A stretch of DNA of 64,000 nt from [Clostridium] colinum (GTDB lineage Bacteria > Bacillota > Clostridia > Lachnospirales > CAG-274). The notes below the pieces were generated by a model. It worked only from the letters and a program-made list of their open reading frames with translations. It made no database searches and was not told the origin of the DNA. A program made the position numbers and the translations under genes. The stretch is taken from the NCBI RefSeq assembly GCF_940677205.1, contig NZ_OW712331.1, forward strand, positions 1,364,001 to 1,428,000. The letters run 5' to 3'. Of the stretch, positions 1 through 9,357 are shown piece by piece; the stretch's first letter is position 1, and each line of letters begins with the position of its first letter.

Positions 1-2
1 AT

Positions 3-257
3 GAAGATATTGCTAATATTTGTAAAGAAAATAATTTAAAAAATACTGTATTCTTCTCTAATCCACTAGATAAAGACACATTAGGAGAAAATTATGATGT
101 TAAAGGATTTGTAACAAAAGAATGGATTAAACAAAACTTACCTTTAAATGGCTCATTTTACTTCTGTGGTCCACCAATCTTTATGGAATCTTTAGAAAAA
201 AATCTTTTAGAACTTGGAGTAGATAAAAGTAAAATAAACTACGAAAGATTTAGTTAA
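3..257 (+). CDS. Flavohemoprotein-like reductase, C-terminal fragment
   Basis: The gene enters from the left edge of the window and only its last 84 residues are present. They contain the segment FYFCGPPIFMESLEKNLLELG followed by a C-terminal YERFS. The CGPP motif, helix and short aromatic tail are typical of the NAD(P)H-binding domain at the end of flavohemoproteins (nitric oxide dioxygenase, Hmp) and related ferredoxin reductases. In that family this domain passes electrons from NADH to FAD and then to haem. The globin part lies outside the window, so another oxidoreductase of the ferredoxin-reductase superfamily cannot be excluded. Confidence 0.55.
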   Translation, partial: EDIANICKENNLKNTVFFSNPLDKDTLGENYDVKGFVTKEWIKQNLPLNGSFYFCGPPIFMESLEKNLLELGVDKSKINYERFS

Positions 258-296
258 TTATATACAAAATAATTATAAATTTCTATATTTATTAAT

Positions 297-340
297 AAAA
301 CAACATTTCAAATAAAAAAATAAAATGTTGTTTTATTTTT
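297..340 (+). terminator. Rho-independent terminator
   Basis: The arms AAAACAACATTT and AAATGTTGTTTT enclose an A-rich loop and run into a T tract. It sits 40 bases after the flavohemoprotein-like gene and ends its transcript. Confidence 0.75.
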
Positions 341-378
341 TATTTAAAAATTTTTTGATTTAAAATATAATTTTATGT

Positions 379-407
379 TTGACAAATTGAATAAAAAATG
401 CTATTAT
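379..407 (+). promoter_or_regulatory. Sigma-A-type promoter of the diguanylate cyclase gene
   Basis: TTGACA (379-384) and TATTAT (402-407) are separated by 17 bases. A leader of about 180 bases follows before the start at 589. It holds a small inverted repeat (AGTATT/AATACT near 431-448) and two direct copies of TATAAATCTTC about 20 bases apart. These could be operator or RNA structures. The leader does not look like a c-di-GMP riboswitch. Confidence 0.55.
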
Positions 408-588
408 TTTTTATAAATATTAAGATGGAGTATTTATAAAATCAATACTATTTAATATATAAATCTTCAATAGGTTTTATAAATCTTCTACAAAATGATA
501 TCGATAATAAATATTATTAAGTCTTCATATACATATTTTATAATAGTATAATAATTTAGAAAAGGTAAATAAAGGGGTTACAAAATAA

Positions 589-1700
589 ATGAACATATTT
601 TCTAGAAATTTAAAAAATAGGAATAATAATACTGAAAATTATTACAATGAAGTTCAAGAATATACAATTATTGCACAAAAAATGTTATCTATTTCACTTT
701 TTATATTTTTTATTTTTTATATACCTATAATAAACTTTATAGAGTTTATTGATAATGGTTCTTTTAATCCAACAACTAAAATTTGTTTATTACAATGTTT
801 CTTATCTTTAATGGGATATATTTTATTTAAATATTATTTCCCTAATAATAAAAAATTTTCTATAAGTTTTGCATATATAAATGTAATTCAAATTATAGTA
901 TTATTAGAAGTACAATTTTTTTATACAGTAATTTTGTTTCATATATGATGATTAGCTGTATAATAATGGCCACAGCATTAACTATAATTGAAAGTAATGT
1001 TAAATATTTTCTTTCAATATTTTTAGTATTTTTTACTGATACAGTTATAGGTATAATGCAAAGACATGGCTTTGACTCTATACGTAATATAAATTTATAC
1101 ATTATGGATAATGTATTTATAGTTATGTTTGCAGTAGGTATTAATATTTGCTTTTCAAAATTAAAATATAAAGATATTAAATTAAAAAATAAACTATTAT
1201 ATTTAAGTGAACGCGATAGCTTAACAAATTTATTAAATAGAACTGCTGCTGAAAATTTTGTTCAAAAATTCTCAACAAAAAACAATTTATGTACAATGTT
1301 TATTTTAGATATTGATAATTTTAAAGGTCTTAACGATAATCTAGGACATATAAAAGGCGATGAAGCATTAATTCACATTTCTTTAGAATTAAGAAAAATA
1401 TTTCGCAGTACAGATTGTATATCTAGGCTAGGTGGAGATGAATTTATGATATTTATACCAGAACTATTAAGCAAAGAATGTGCATTAAAAAAAGCTAAAA
1501 AAATTATGGAAATTTTTCCAATAAAATATGAATATGAAGATGGTGAAATTGAAATAGGATGTAGCATTGGTATTGCTTTTTCTGAAAATAATAATATTAA
1601 CTTATATAAAAAATTATATAAACAAGCAGACCAGGCGATGTATTTAGCTAAAAAAAGTGGTAAAAACCAAATGAAAGTATTTAGTATTGAAAATATTTAA
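589..1700 (+). pseudogene. Membrane-bound diguanylate cyclase (GGDEF), split by a frameshift
   Basis: Two overlapping frames make one protein: 589-948 encodes a cytoplasmic tail and hydrophobic membrane segments, and 945-1700 encodes further membrane segments plus a GGDEF domain. The catalytic domain has the usual SLTNLLNR start, an LGGDEF active site and an RSTD inhibitory I-site five residues upstream. It should make c-di-GMP from two GTP and be feedback-inhibited. The frames join if the run of seven T at 916-922 has one more T, giving a smooth hydrophobic stretch. The second frame could also start alone at the ATG at 945. The break may be real, a phase-variable tract or a sequencing error. 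Two PilZ receptors lie at 11862-13334. Confidence 0.75.
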
Positions 1701-1710
1701 AATATTAATT

Positions 1711-1746
1711 AAAAAGGAGTAAAATTTAAAATTTTTACTCCTTTTT
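1711..1746. terminator. Bidirectional terminator
   Basis: A symmetric hairpin (AAAAAGGAGTAAAA with its complement) has A tracts on one side and T tracts on the other. It lies between the convergent diguanylate cyclase gene and leuS and can serve both. Confidence 0.75.
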
Positions 1747-1754
1747 AATTATAA

Positions 1755-4166
1755 CTATTTTGCTACTATATTGACTATTCTACCTGGAACATATATTTCT
1801 TTAACAATGTTTAACCCTTCTAATTTGTCAGTTAAATTTTCTTTAGCTAAAGCCAAAACTTCATCTTTATTAGCATCTGCATCTATTTTAAGGCTACCTT
1901 TAACTTTACCATTTATCTGTAAAGCTATTTCTATTGTACTATCTTTCATTTTTTCTTCATCATAAGTACACCACTCATTTTTAAACACAGTTTCAGTGTG
2001 TCCTATCATTTGCCAAAGTTCTTCGCAAATATGAGGTGTAAATGGAGATAAAAGTATAATAATTGTTTCTAATGTATCTTTATCTACACCACCTATATTT
2101 TTAGCTTCGGCAATTATTTTATTTGTAAATTCCATAAATCCTGAAACAACCGTATTTAATGTTAAAGCCTCTAATCTTATTGTTATTTCATATACCATTT
2201 TATGACGAAGTTTAACCATTTCATCACTAGGTTCTACTATTTTATCTTTATACTCATCTATAAATTTCCAAACTTTATTTAAATATCTAAATGTACCATC
2301 TATTCCACTGTCATCCCACTCACAGTCTATTTCTGGTGGACCTACAAAAAGTTCATATAATCTTAAAGAATCACAACCATATTTTTCTACAAGTTCGTCA
2401 GGAGATACAACATTTCCTTTAGATTTACTCATTTTAGCTCCATCTTTAGTAATCATACCTTGATTGAATAAATGTAAAAATGGCTCTTCAAAATCTACTA
2501 CTCCTATATCTTTTAAAAATTTAGTGTAAAATCTTGCATATAAAAGATGTAATACCGCGTGTTCTATACCACCTACATACATATCAACTGGTAACCATTT
2601 TTTTAAGGCTTCTTTGCTTGCAAGTTGAGTATCATTATTTACATCACAATATCTAAGAAAATACCAAGAAGACCCTGCCCATTGAGGCATTGTATTTGTT
2701 TCTCTTTTAGCCTTACCACCACATTTAGGACAAGTAGTATTTACCCATTCTTCTATATCTGCAAGAGGAGATTCTCCTGTGCTTGTTGGTTGATATGATG
2801 ATACATTAGGTAGTTCTACTGGTAAATCTTCTTCTTTAACACCTACTACACCACATTTATCACAATGTACCAAAGGTATAGGCTCTCCCCAATAACGCTG
2901 TCTTGAAAATACCCAATCTCTAAGTTTATAATTTACAGTTTTTTTACCTATTCCCTGTTCTTCCAAAAATGAAGCAATAACTTCTTTTGCCTCAGAAGAT
3001 TTTATACCATTAAATTTATCAGAATTAACCATAACACCTTCTTCTAAAAATGCTTGTTCTAGATTATCTTTTATATCTTCATCGGCTTTTTTTATAATTT
3101 GTACAATAGGCAAATCAAACTTTTTAGCAAATGCAAAATCTCTCTCATCATGAGCTGGAACACACATAATAGCCCCTGTTCCATAATCTGCTAATACATA
3201 GTCTGAAATCCATATAGGTAATTTTTTATTATTTAATGGATTTATACCATAAGCACCAGTAAATACACCTGTTTTTTCTTTTTCTGTCATTCTATCAACA
3301 GATGATTTTGTACTAGCTTCAAATATATATTGTTCTACTGCTTCTTTTTGTTCATCTGTAACAATATCTTTTATGATGTTATGCTCTGGTGCTAAAACCA
3401 TAAAACAAGCACCATATAAAGTATCTGGTCTTGTTGTAAATACTTTAATTTTGTCTTCTTTACCTTCTACCGAAAAATCTATTTCAGCACCATAGCTTTT
3501 TCCTATCCAATCTGCTTGCATTTTTTTAACTTTTTCTGGCCAATCTAATTTATCTAGGTCATTTAAAAGTCTTTCTGCATAATTTGTAATTTTAAGCATC
3601 CATTGTCTAAGATTTTTCTTTGTAACCTGTGAACCACATCTATCACATTCACCATTTGTAGCCTCTTCATTAGCTAAAACGGCTTTACAGCTAGGACACC
3701 AATTTAAAGGCATTTCTTTTTCATATGCAAGCCCATTTTCAAACATTTTTAAAAATATCCATTGAGTCCATTTATAATATTTAGGGTCTGTTGTATTTAT
3801 TTCTTTGTCCCAATCATAAATAGCACTTATTTCTTTTAATTGTCTTTTAACATTAGATATACTTTTAGATGTTGCTACAGATGGATGTGTTCCAGTTTTT
3901 ATAGCATAATTTTCAGCTGGCAAACCAAACGCATCCCACCCCATAGGATGCAACACTTCGTACCCTTGTAAAACTTTATATCTACTTATAACATCACTTA
4001 ACACATATCCTCTCCAATGACCTACGTGTAAACCATTACCAGATGGATATGGAAACATATCTAAACAATAATATTTTGGCTTATTAGTGTTTGTAGGATT
4101 TATTGGATTTTCTTCCCAAATTTTACGCCACTTTTTTTCTATACTATTAAAATCGTATCTATTCAT
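1755..4166 (-). CDS. leuS: Leucyl-tRNA synthetase
   Basis: This 803-residue class I synthetase charges tRNA-Leu with leucine. The HIGH-type signature appears as PYPSGNGLHVGHWRGY near residue 40 and the second signature as KMSKSKGNVVSP near residue 570. Two CxxC pairs near residue 160 form the zinc ribbon. An editing domain containing TTRPDTLYGACFMVLAPEH follows, then an anticodon-binding domain and a C-terminal tail. The ATG at 4166 is preferred because GGAGG lies just upstream; an earlier TTG overlaps that ribosome site. Transcription is controlled by the T-box leader directly upstream. Confidence 0.97.
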   Translation of the reverse strand: MNRYDFNSIEKKWRKIWEENPINPTNTNKPKYYCLDMFPYPSGNGLHVGHWRGYVLSDVISRYKVLQGYEVLHPMGWDAFGLPAENYAIKTGTHPSVATSKSISNVKRQLKEISAIYDWDKEINTTDPKYYKWTQWIFLKMFENGLAYEKEMPLNWCPSCKAVLANEEATNGECDRCGSQVTKKNLRQWMLKITNYAERLLNDLDKLDWPEKVKKMQADWIGKSYGAEIDFSVEGKEDKIKVFTTRPDTLYGACFMVLAPEHNIIKDIVTDEQKEAVEQYIFEASTKSSVDRMTEKEKTGVFTGAYGINPLNNKKLPIWISDYVLADYGTGAIMCVPAHDERDFAFAKKFDLPIVQIIKKADEDIKDNLEQAFLEEGVMVNSDKFNGIKSSEAKEVIASFLEEQGIGKKTVNYKLRDWVFSRQRYWGEPIPLVHCDKCGVVGVKEEDLPVELPNVSSYQPTSTGESPLADIEEWVNTTCPKCGGKAKRETNTMPQWAGSSWYFLRYCDVNNDTQLASKEALKKWLPVDMYVGGIEHAVLHLLYARFYTKFLKDIGVVDFEEPFLHLFNQGMITKDGAKMSKSKGNVVSPDELVEKYGCDSLRLYELFVGPPEIDCEWDDSGIDGTFRYLNKVWKFIDEYKDKIVEPSDEMVKLRHKMVYEITIRLEALTLNTVVSGFMEFTNKIIAEAKNIGGVDKDTLETIIILLSPFTPHICEELWQMIGHTETVFKNEWCTYDEEKMKDSTIEIALQINGKVKGSLKIDADANKDEVLALAKENLTDKLEGLNIVKEIYVPGRIVNIVAK

Positions 4167-4199
4167 ATTTACCTCCAAAATTTAAATTTAGTTATAATA

Positions 4200-4459
4200 A
4201 AGCCCCTTTATCTCATTTAAAGCACAAGCCTTAAAATATAGAGACGAAAGGGGCTTTTCCGTGGTACCACTCTATTTCGTAAAAGGTAAAACCTAAAATT
4301 ACGCACTTATAAGTCTGTAACGGGGACAAACCGAAAATACCTACTATTACTTCAGTATTTCTGCTCCAAGGTGAGTTGGGCAAAAAGTAATATTGACTTA
4401 CACCAACCGTCAACTCTCTAAAAATACTTATTTTGCTTAATAGTCCTCTTCATTGCATT
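4200..4459 (-). promoter_or_regulatory. T-box leader of leuS
   Basis: Read on the minus strand, the region contains the T-box antiterminator core GTGGTACCACGG and then a strong terminator with arms AAGCCCCTTT and AAAGGGGCTT. A stem I domain precedes it (GAGTTGAC...CCCAACTC with an ACCTTGGAG-like segment). T-box leaders bind the cognate tRNA and read through the terminator when it is uncharged. The specifier loop holds CUU- and UUA-like leucine codons, but the exact specifier cannot be fixed by eye. Confidence 0.9.
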
Positions 4460-4471
4460 TACATAATATAA

Positions 4472-4500
4472 TTTATACCATAAAATAAATACTATTTCAA
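4472..4500 (-). promoter_or_regulatory. Promoter of the leuS T-box leader
   Basis: On the minus strand TTGAAA (4500-4495) and TATAAA (4477-4472) are 17 bases apart, just upstream of the T-box stem I. Confidence 0.6.
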
Positions 4501-4519
4501 GTATTATTTTATAAAAATA

Positions 4520-5047
4520 TTACTCTATACCATAAGTATTTGTTGTAGTATCTAAAAATAAGTTTATTTTAGGTGGGTTTGTTGTAAAGTTTATCATTAA
4601 AATAAGTATAATAAATATTATTGATACACCTATATATTTGCTATTTTCATTATAAAAAATTTTATTTTTTAACATTTTATAAGAAAAATAATAAGATAAA
4701 AATGAAGCTAAAATAAATGTTCCTATATCTAGTAATAAATAATTTTTACCTATAATCCCTGTATAAGTGTAAAATGCTACTACAATAACACACATTCCTA
4801 ATAATATAGACAAAGCCTTAACAATAATAAAATTTTCTAAATCTTTTCCATATGAAAAATATTCATATATAGAAAATATTATAATTGGCGTTATTAATAG
4901 TTTTAAATGTTCCCAAGTACTTTCATTAACTGGAGTAAAATAACCTATTATAATATTTTTATCAAAAAAGTTATATGTAAAATGTAAAATAGTTCCTAAT
5001 ACTGCTGTAAAAATAAACCCTATTATATGATATTTTTTTAAATTCAT
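4520..5047 (-). CDS. DUF6512-like membrane protein
   Basis: The 175-residue protein has about five hydrophobic segments and a conserved-looking NESTWEHLKLL motif near residue 41, between the first two. From memory this motif marks the DUF6512 family of small integral membrane proteins in Clostridia, whose role is unknown. The gene stands alone between the leuS promoter and lspA. A GGTGATTT ribosome site precedes the ATG. Confidence 0.6.
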   Translation of the reverse strand: MNLKKYHIIGFIFTAVLGTILHFTYNFFDKNIIIGYFTPVNESTWEHLKLLITPIIIFSIYEYFSYGKDLENFIIVKALSILLGMCVIVVAFYTYTGIIGKNYLLLDIGTFILASFLSYYFSYKMLKNKIFYNENSKYIGVSIIFIILILMINFTTNPPKINLFLDTTTNTYGIE

Positions 5048-5130
5048 AAAATCACCTCAAATATATGAATATTTATATCATATGCATAAAAATTTTTATT
5101 ATACTTAATATTAGTAAAACATTTAAAAAC

Positions 5131-5583
5131 TTATTTTCTAATTATAATATCTTTTATTTCTTTTATAATTAGAAGTATTGATGATATGAATAAAAAAATA
5201 TCTGCAAAATTAAAAATTGGTGCATTTTTATATTTTATATATATAAAATCTGTTATACTTTTGTTTTTTATCCTTTCTATAAAATTTCCTAAGGCTCCTC
5301 CTAAAGCAAATGAAAAAGCTATCTTTTTTAATTTAGAGTTTTCTTTAAAAGCACAATAAAATAATATACTTACAAGTAATGTACATATAAAAACTATTAT
5401 ATATATTAATTTTTTACTGTTTTTTAAAATTCCATAAGCAAGCCCTTCATTTTTTATATGACGAATATAAATTTTATTTTTATACAAACTTTTTTCTTCA
5501 TTTATTTTATATTTTTTATTAATATACCTTTTGCTTATTAAATCTATTAATATTAAAAATATTATTAAAAAAATATATATCAT
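5131..5583 (-). CDS. lspA: Lipoprotein signal peptidase (signal peptidase II)
   Basis: The 150-residue membrane aspartyl protease cleaves the signal peptide of diacylglyceryl-modified prolipoproteins. The family signatures are visible: NEGLAYGIL near residue 60, ALGGALGNFIERI near residue 95, a catalytic Asp in ITDFI and the second in NFADIFL. Four hydrophobic segments fit the family topology. The sequence is rich in Ile and Lys, as expected for this AT-rich genome. Confidence 0.9.
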   Translation of the reverse strand: MIYIFLIIFLILIDLISKRYINKKYKINEEKSLYKNKIYIRHIKNEGLAYGILKNSKKLIYIIVFICTLLVSILFYCAFKENSKLKKIAFSFALGGALGNFIERIKNKSITDFIYIKYKNAPIFNFADIFLFISSILLIIKEIKDIIIRK

Positions 5584-5673
5584 TAAAGTATCTCTCCTTT
5601 TTATTTTATTATATCATAAATTTTATACATTAAATAGCTATTAAATTATTTTGGATAAAATTTAATTTAACTG

Positions 5674-5702
5674 TTGTATTAATATTAAAAATATATTATA
5701 AT
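5674..5702 (+). promoter_or_regulatory. Promoter of fba
   Basis: TTGTAT (5674-5679) and TATAAT (5697-5702) are 17 bases apart, about 40 bases before the aldolase start. Confidence 0.6.
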
Positions 5703-5740
5703 TATATTACAAAAATGTTTTTTTGAAGGGAGATAATAAA

Positions 5741-6688
5741 ATGGCTTTAGTAACTACTAAGGAAATGTTTGAAAAAGCTTTCGAAGGTAAATATGCTATC
5801 GGTGCTTTTAACATCAATAATATGGAAATCATACAAGGGGTTGTAAATGCAGCTGCAAAACTTAATTCTGCTGTTATTTTACAAGTTTCTAAAAGTGCTT
5901 TAGCATATGCTGGTCCTAAATATTTAATGGCTATGGTTAATGCTGCTATCGAAGAGACTGGTATAGATATTGCTGTACACTTAGACCACGGTCCAGACTT
6001 AGAAACAGTAAAAAAAGTTATTGATGCTGGCTTTACATCTGTTATGTTTGATGGTTCTCATTTTGAATATGAAGAAAATGTTGCTAAAACTAAAGAAGTT
6101 GTAGACTATGCTCACTCTAAAGGTGTTGTAGTTGAAGCTGAACTTGGTATGCTTGCTGGTGTGGAAGACGATGTTAATGTTTCTGAAGAACATGCTACTT
6201 ACACAGACCCAGAACAAGCTGTTGACTTTATCAAAAGAACAGGCGTAGACTCTTTAGCTATTGCTATTGGTACAAGCCATGGTGCTTACAAATTTAAAGG
6301 TGAAGCTAAATTAAGATTTGATATTTTAGAAAATATTACTGCTAAATTAGAATCTGAAGGTATACATAATTTCCCTATCGTTTTACACGGTGCTTCTTCT
6401 GTTGACCAAAATTGCGTAAAAATGTGCAATGATTTTGGTGGTAAAATTGATGGTGCTAGCGGTATTCCTAATGATATGCTTAGAAAAGCGTCTAGTATGG
6501 CTGTATGTAAAATAAATATGGATACAGATTTAAGACTTGCTATGACAGCAGGTATTAGAAAATTCTTTGGAGAAAATCCTTCTGCTTTCGACCCTAGAGG
6601 ATATTTAGGTGATAGTAGAGAGCTTATCCAAAAATTAGTAGAAGATAAAATTGAAAATGTTTTAGGTTCTAAAGATTCTATGAAATAA
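5741..6688 (+). CDS. fba: Class II fructose-bisphosphate aldolase
   Basis: The 315-residue enzyme cleaves fructose 1,6-bisphosphate to glyceraldehyde 3-phosphate and dihydroxyacetone phosphate in glycolysis and runs in reverse for gluconeogenesis. Zinc and substrate ligands are visible in VHLDHG near residue 83, IAIGTSHGAYKF near residue 177, LHGASS near residue 212 and NMDTDLR near residue 260. The ATG at 5741 follows an AAGGGAG site; an upstream TTG overlaps it and is rejected. Codons are more GC- and C-ending than in neighbours, consistent with high expression. Confidence 0.95.
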   Translation: MALVTTKEMFEKAFEGKYAIGAFNINNMEIIQGVVNAAAKLNSAVILQVSKSALAYAGPKYLMAMVNAAIEETGIDIAVHLDHGPDLETVKKVIDAGFTSVMFDGSHFEYEENVAKTKEVVDYAHSKGVVVEAELGMLAGVEDDVNVSEEHATYTDPEQAVDFIKRTGVDSLAIAIGTSHGAYKFKGEAKLRFDILENITAKLESEGIHNFPIVLHGASSVDQNCVKMCNDFGGKIDGASGIPNDMLRKASSMAVCKINMDTDLRLAMTAGIRKFFGENPSAFDPRGYLGDSRELIQKLVEDKIENVLGSKDSMK

Positions 6689-6706
6689 TTTTTTATTATC
6701 TTTTTC

Positions 6707-6740
6707 CCCAGTTATCTTTAATATGATAACTGGGTTTATT
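6707..6740 (+). terminator. Terminator after fba
   Basis: CCCAGTTATC and GATAACTGGG form a perfect ten-pair stem followed by a T-rich tract, just after the fba stop codon. Confidence 0.85.
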
Positions 6741-6891
6741 TTTATATTGTGATAAATTATTTTAATTTTGTTCTTTACCGTTTTAGTGATATAAAAATAT
6801 AAATAATTAAAATATTTTACAAATAAAAAATATAAAATTACTAATAAAAAATCATAAATTGTATATATGTTTTCATAATAAATATATAAAT

Positions 6892-6940
6892 AAAATACAC
6901 TACAAATATTAAATTTTACTAATACTTGTAGTGTATTTTT
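6892..6940 (-). terminator. Terminator after the amidase gene
   Basis: AAAATACACTACAA and TTGTAGTGTATTTT pair around an AT-rich loop just downstream of the minus-strand amidase gene. The stretch between this hairpin and the fba terminator holds only AT-rich sequence; I see no gene in it. Confidence 0.65.
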
Positions 6941-6956
6941 ACTATAATTTAGTATT

Positions 6957-9044
6957 TTATCTTTTACTTGGATATTTTTCAAATATTTCTAATGTACCAT
7001 TATAAATAGACTGAGCTGCTTTTTCTTTAAAGTCTCTTTGTGCTAGCTTACTTGCATCTGATGGACTACTTAAAAATCCTATTTCACATAAAACAGCTGG
7101 CACTTTGTTATTTCTAAGAACAATTAAATTAGATGTTTTTATTTTTCTATCTAATAGTCCTAAATCTTTTAAAAGATTTTTTTGCAATATTTCTGCCATT
7201 GCCTTACTTGTAATACCTCTATCACTAGTATTAGGGTTTAAATAAAATACTTCTGTACCATTAGGTCCTGTAGAGCCATTTCCAGATGCATTTTGATGTA
7301 TAGATATAAACATATCCCCTACTTCGTTAGACATATTAGTTCTATCTACAAAACTTGGATTTACATCTTCTAATCTTGTAAAATATGCTTTAACATCTTT
7401 ATTAGCCTCAAATAAATCATTTAATATAAGACAAATTTCAAGGTTTACATCTTTTTCAATAAGCCCATTACCAGATGTACCTGGAGCTTCTCCTCCGTGA
7501 CCAGGGTCTATAACAACTATATTTTTATATTTTTCTTTAGGTAAAAGCATATTAATATAAATATAATTATTGTCTTCTGTTACATTAATTGCTGTTATTT
7601 TTTTACATTTAAGAACAATTTGAGTAACACCACCAACATTTTGTACTGTAATTGTATCTACAAGCTCATTATTTACTTTATACTCACCTATGGCTATTAA
7701 GGAAGTTATATCCTTATCAAAAGTAAGAATATATTCTTTATTTAAATAATTATCTGTATGTTTAACATTATTTATATCAATAGATATAGAAGATTTTTTT
7801 TCTATTTTAAATTGTCTACCAGATACAATATTTGTATTATCATTTGTTGTATTATTATTTACATTATTATCTTTATTTATGTTTAAACCTAAAGTAACAG
7901 TTGTTACATTATCCTCTTTTTTATAAGAAAAATCAACATTTTCTTTAAGATTAGCCTCTATATTTACCATAATATTTGTGCTTTTGCTATAATCAATATT
8001 TTCAATATATTTAGTTTCTTTAATATCTTCTGTTAAGTTTACAATAGCTGAATTTTTTATTTCTATGCTAATTTTATCATTAAAATCATTTTTTCTTATA
8101 TTAATATCTGGTGCAAATTCTCCATATATTTTTAATATATCATTTGTTCCATCATTAAATAATTGTAATTTTTTAATCGGATTTCCACCAAAATTAACAT
8201 ATAATATTTTACCATCTTCAGATAAAAAGTTATTATTTAAAACAGAACTTTTCGTTTTAAATATAAATCTAGTAACATTATTTTCTTTATTTTCTATAGT
8301 AACATTAGATACAAATTCTGTAATACTTTCTAAAGATGTTTCTACTATATTATTTTTACAATTATATATATCGATAGCAACCGAACCATCTTCTAATATT
8401 ATTTGCTCAAATTTATCAATTTTTTTATTAGCAAATATTGCAAATGTTCGCTCATCAGAATCTGGCATGTCTATTTTTTCTATAATTATTTCTTGATTTT
8501 TTACTTGAGTTGTTGTTTCTGTAATTGATGTTGTTTCTGTTGTTGTATCTTTAATTACTGATTCATTAATATTTATTATTCTTGTTTTATTATCCCATTT
8601 TACTTCAAGTCCAACAGCTTCACTTACAAATCTAACTGGTATCATTGTTTTTCCATTTATAAGTTTAGGTGGTATACTCATTTTAAATAATTTACCATTA
8701 ACTGTAGCATTAATATCATTTATTTTCATAAGAACAACTATATCTTTATATACTACTTGAACTTGTTCAGTATTTTTAATCCAAGTAACAGTTGCTCCTA
8801 TTTTTTCAAATGTTTCTCTTGCCGGTACAAGTGTGTAATTATCAATAATAATAGGTTCTAAAGGTAAATTTTCTATTTTTTTATCATTAACGTATAAATA
8901 TACTTTTTCTTTGTTGTATGTATAAGTTTTACCATCATAACTTATTTTAAAATTAACATATGGTGCCGAAAATACACAAATGTTTGACATAATAATAAAA
9001 ACAGTTGTACACACAATAACAAAAATATTTTTTGATTTAAACAT
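6957..9044 (-). CDS. N-acetylmuramoyl-L-alanine amidase with stalk and AMIN domains
   Basis: This 695-residue secreted enzyme probably cleaves the bond between MurNAc and the first L-Ala of peptidoglycan. A signal segment is followed by a copper-amine-oxidase-like stalk domain (about residues 30-150, with VPARETFEKIGATV and IPVRFVSEAVG). A Thr-rich linker, AMIN-like beta domains and an Amidase_3 catalytic domain (from about residue 510) come next. Zinc ligands are seen in VIDPGHGG, ISIHQN and a late CEIGFLS glutamate. A GGAGG site precedes the ATG. Such proteins act in cell separation or sporulation; which applies here is not evident. Confidence 0.88.
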   Translation of the reverse strand: MFKSKNIFVIVCTTVFIIMSNICVFSAPYVNFKISYDGKTYTYNKEKVYLYVNDKKIENLPLEPIIIDNYTLVPARETFEKIGATVTWIKNTEQVQVVYKDIVVLMKINDINATVNGKLFKMSIPPKLINGKTMIPVRFVSEAVGLEVKWDNKTRIININESVIKDTTTETTSITETTTQVKNQEIIIEKIDMPDSDERTFAIFANKKIDKFEQIILEDGSVAIDIYNCKNNIVETSLESITEFVSNVTIENKENNVTRFIFKTKSSVLNNNFLSEDGKILYVNFGGNPIKKLQLFNDGTNDILKIYGEFAPDINIRKNDFNDKISIEIKNSAIVNLTEDIKETKYIENIDYSKSTNIMVNIEANLKENVDFSYKKEDNVTTVTLGLNINKDNNVNNNTTNDNTNIVSGRQFKIEKKSSISIDINNVKHTDNYLNKEYILTFDKDITSLIAIGEYKVNNELVDTITVQNVGGVTQIVLKCKKITAINVTEDNNYIYINMLLPKEKYKNIVVIDPGHGGEAPGTSGNGLIEKDVNLEICLILNDLFEANKDVKAYFTRLEDVNPSFVDRTNMSNEVGDMFISIHQNASGNGSTGPNGTEVFYLNPNTSDRGITSKAMAEILQKNLLKDLGLLDRKIKTSNLIVLRNNKVPAVLCEIGFLSSPSDASKLAQRDFKEKAAQSIYNGTLEIFEKYPSKR

Positions 9045-9289
9045 AAGTAGCCTCCATAATTTTTCTTCTAGTTCTTATTATTATAGCAGAAAATTTGACA
9101 TAATTCCAATATATATACTATTTGAAATAAAAATGTAATAATTTAAAAATAAAATTAACAATATTTTCTTTAAATATATATTTTTTTATATTTTTGTAGT
9201 ATTAATTTTATATAGAAATACAAAATAATCTATAATTTTATTAAAATATATTTACATTATAAAAACAATAAAAATTGTATTAAAACTAT

Positions 9290-9318
9290 TTGAAAAATAT
9301 ATAAATATATGATAAAAT
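9290..9318 (+). promoter_or_regulatory. Promoter of the stalk/beta-propeller gene
   Basis: TTGAAA (9290-9295) and TAAAAT (9313-9318) are 17 bases apart. The rest of the gap from 9045 is AT-rich with nothing else recognisable. Confidence 0.5.
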
Positions 9319-9357
9319 ATATAAAAATTGTTACAAACCTTTGTTTGGAGGTATTTT

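Noticed and set aside
4231-4413. Minus-strand frame of 60 codons
   Set aside because: It lies wholly within the leuS T-box leader and has no ribosome site.
6662-6982. Minus-strand frame of 106 codons after fba
   Set aside because: It spans two terminators, is AT-rich with no recognisable pattern and overlaps both neighbouring genes.
8065-8496. Plus-strand frame of 143 codons inside the amidase gene
   Set aside because: Opposite-strand shadow of a well-supported coding region, without a ribosome site or domain.
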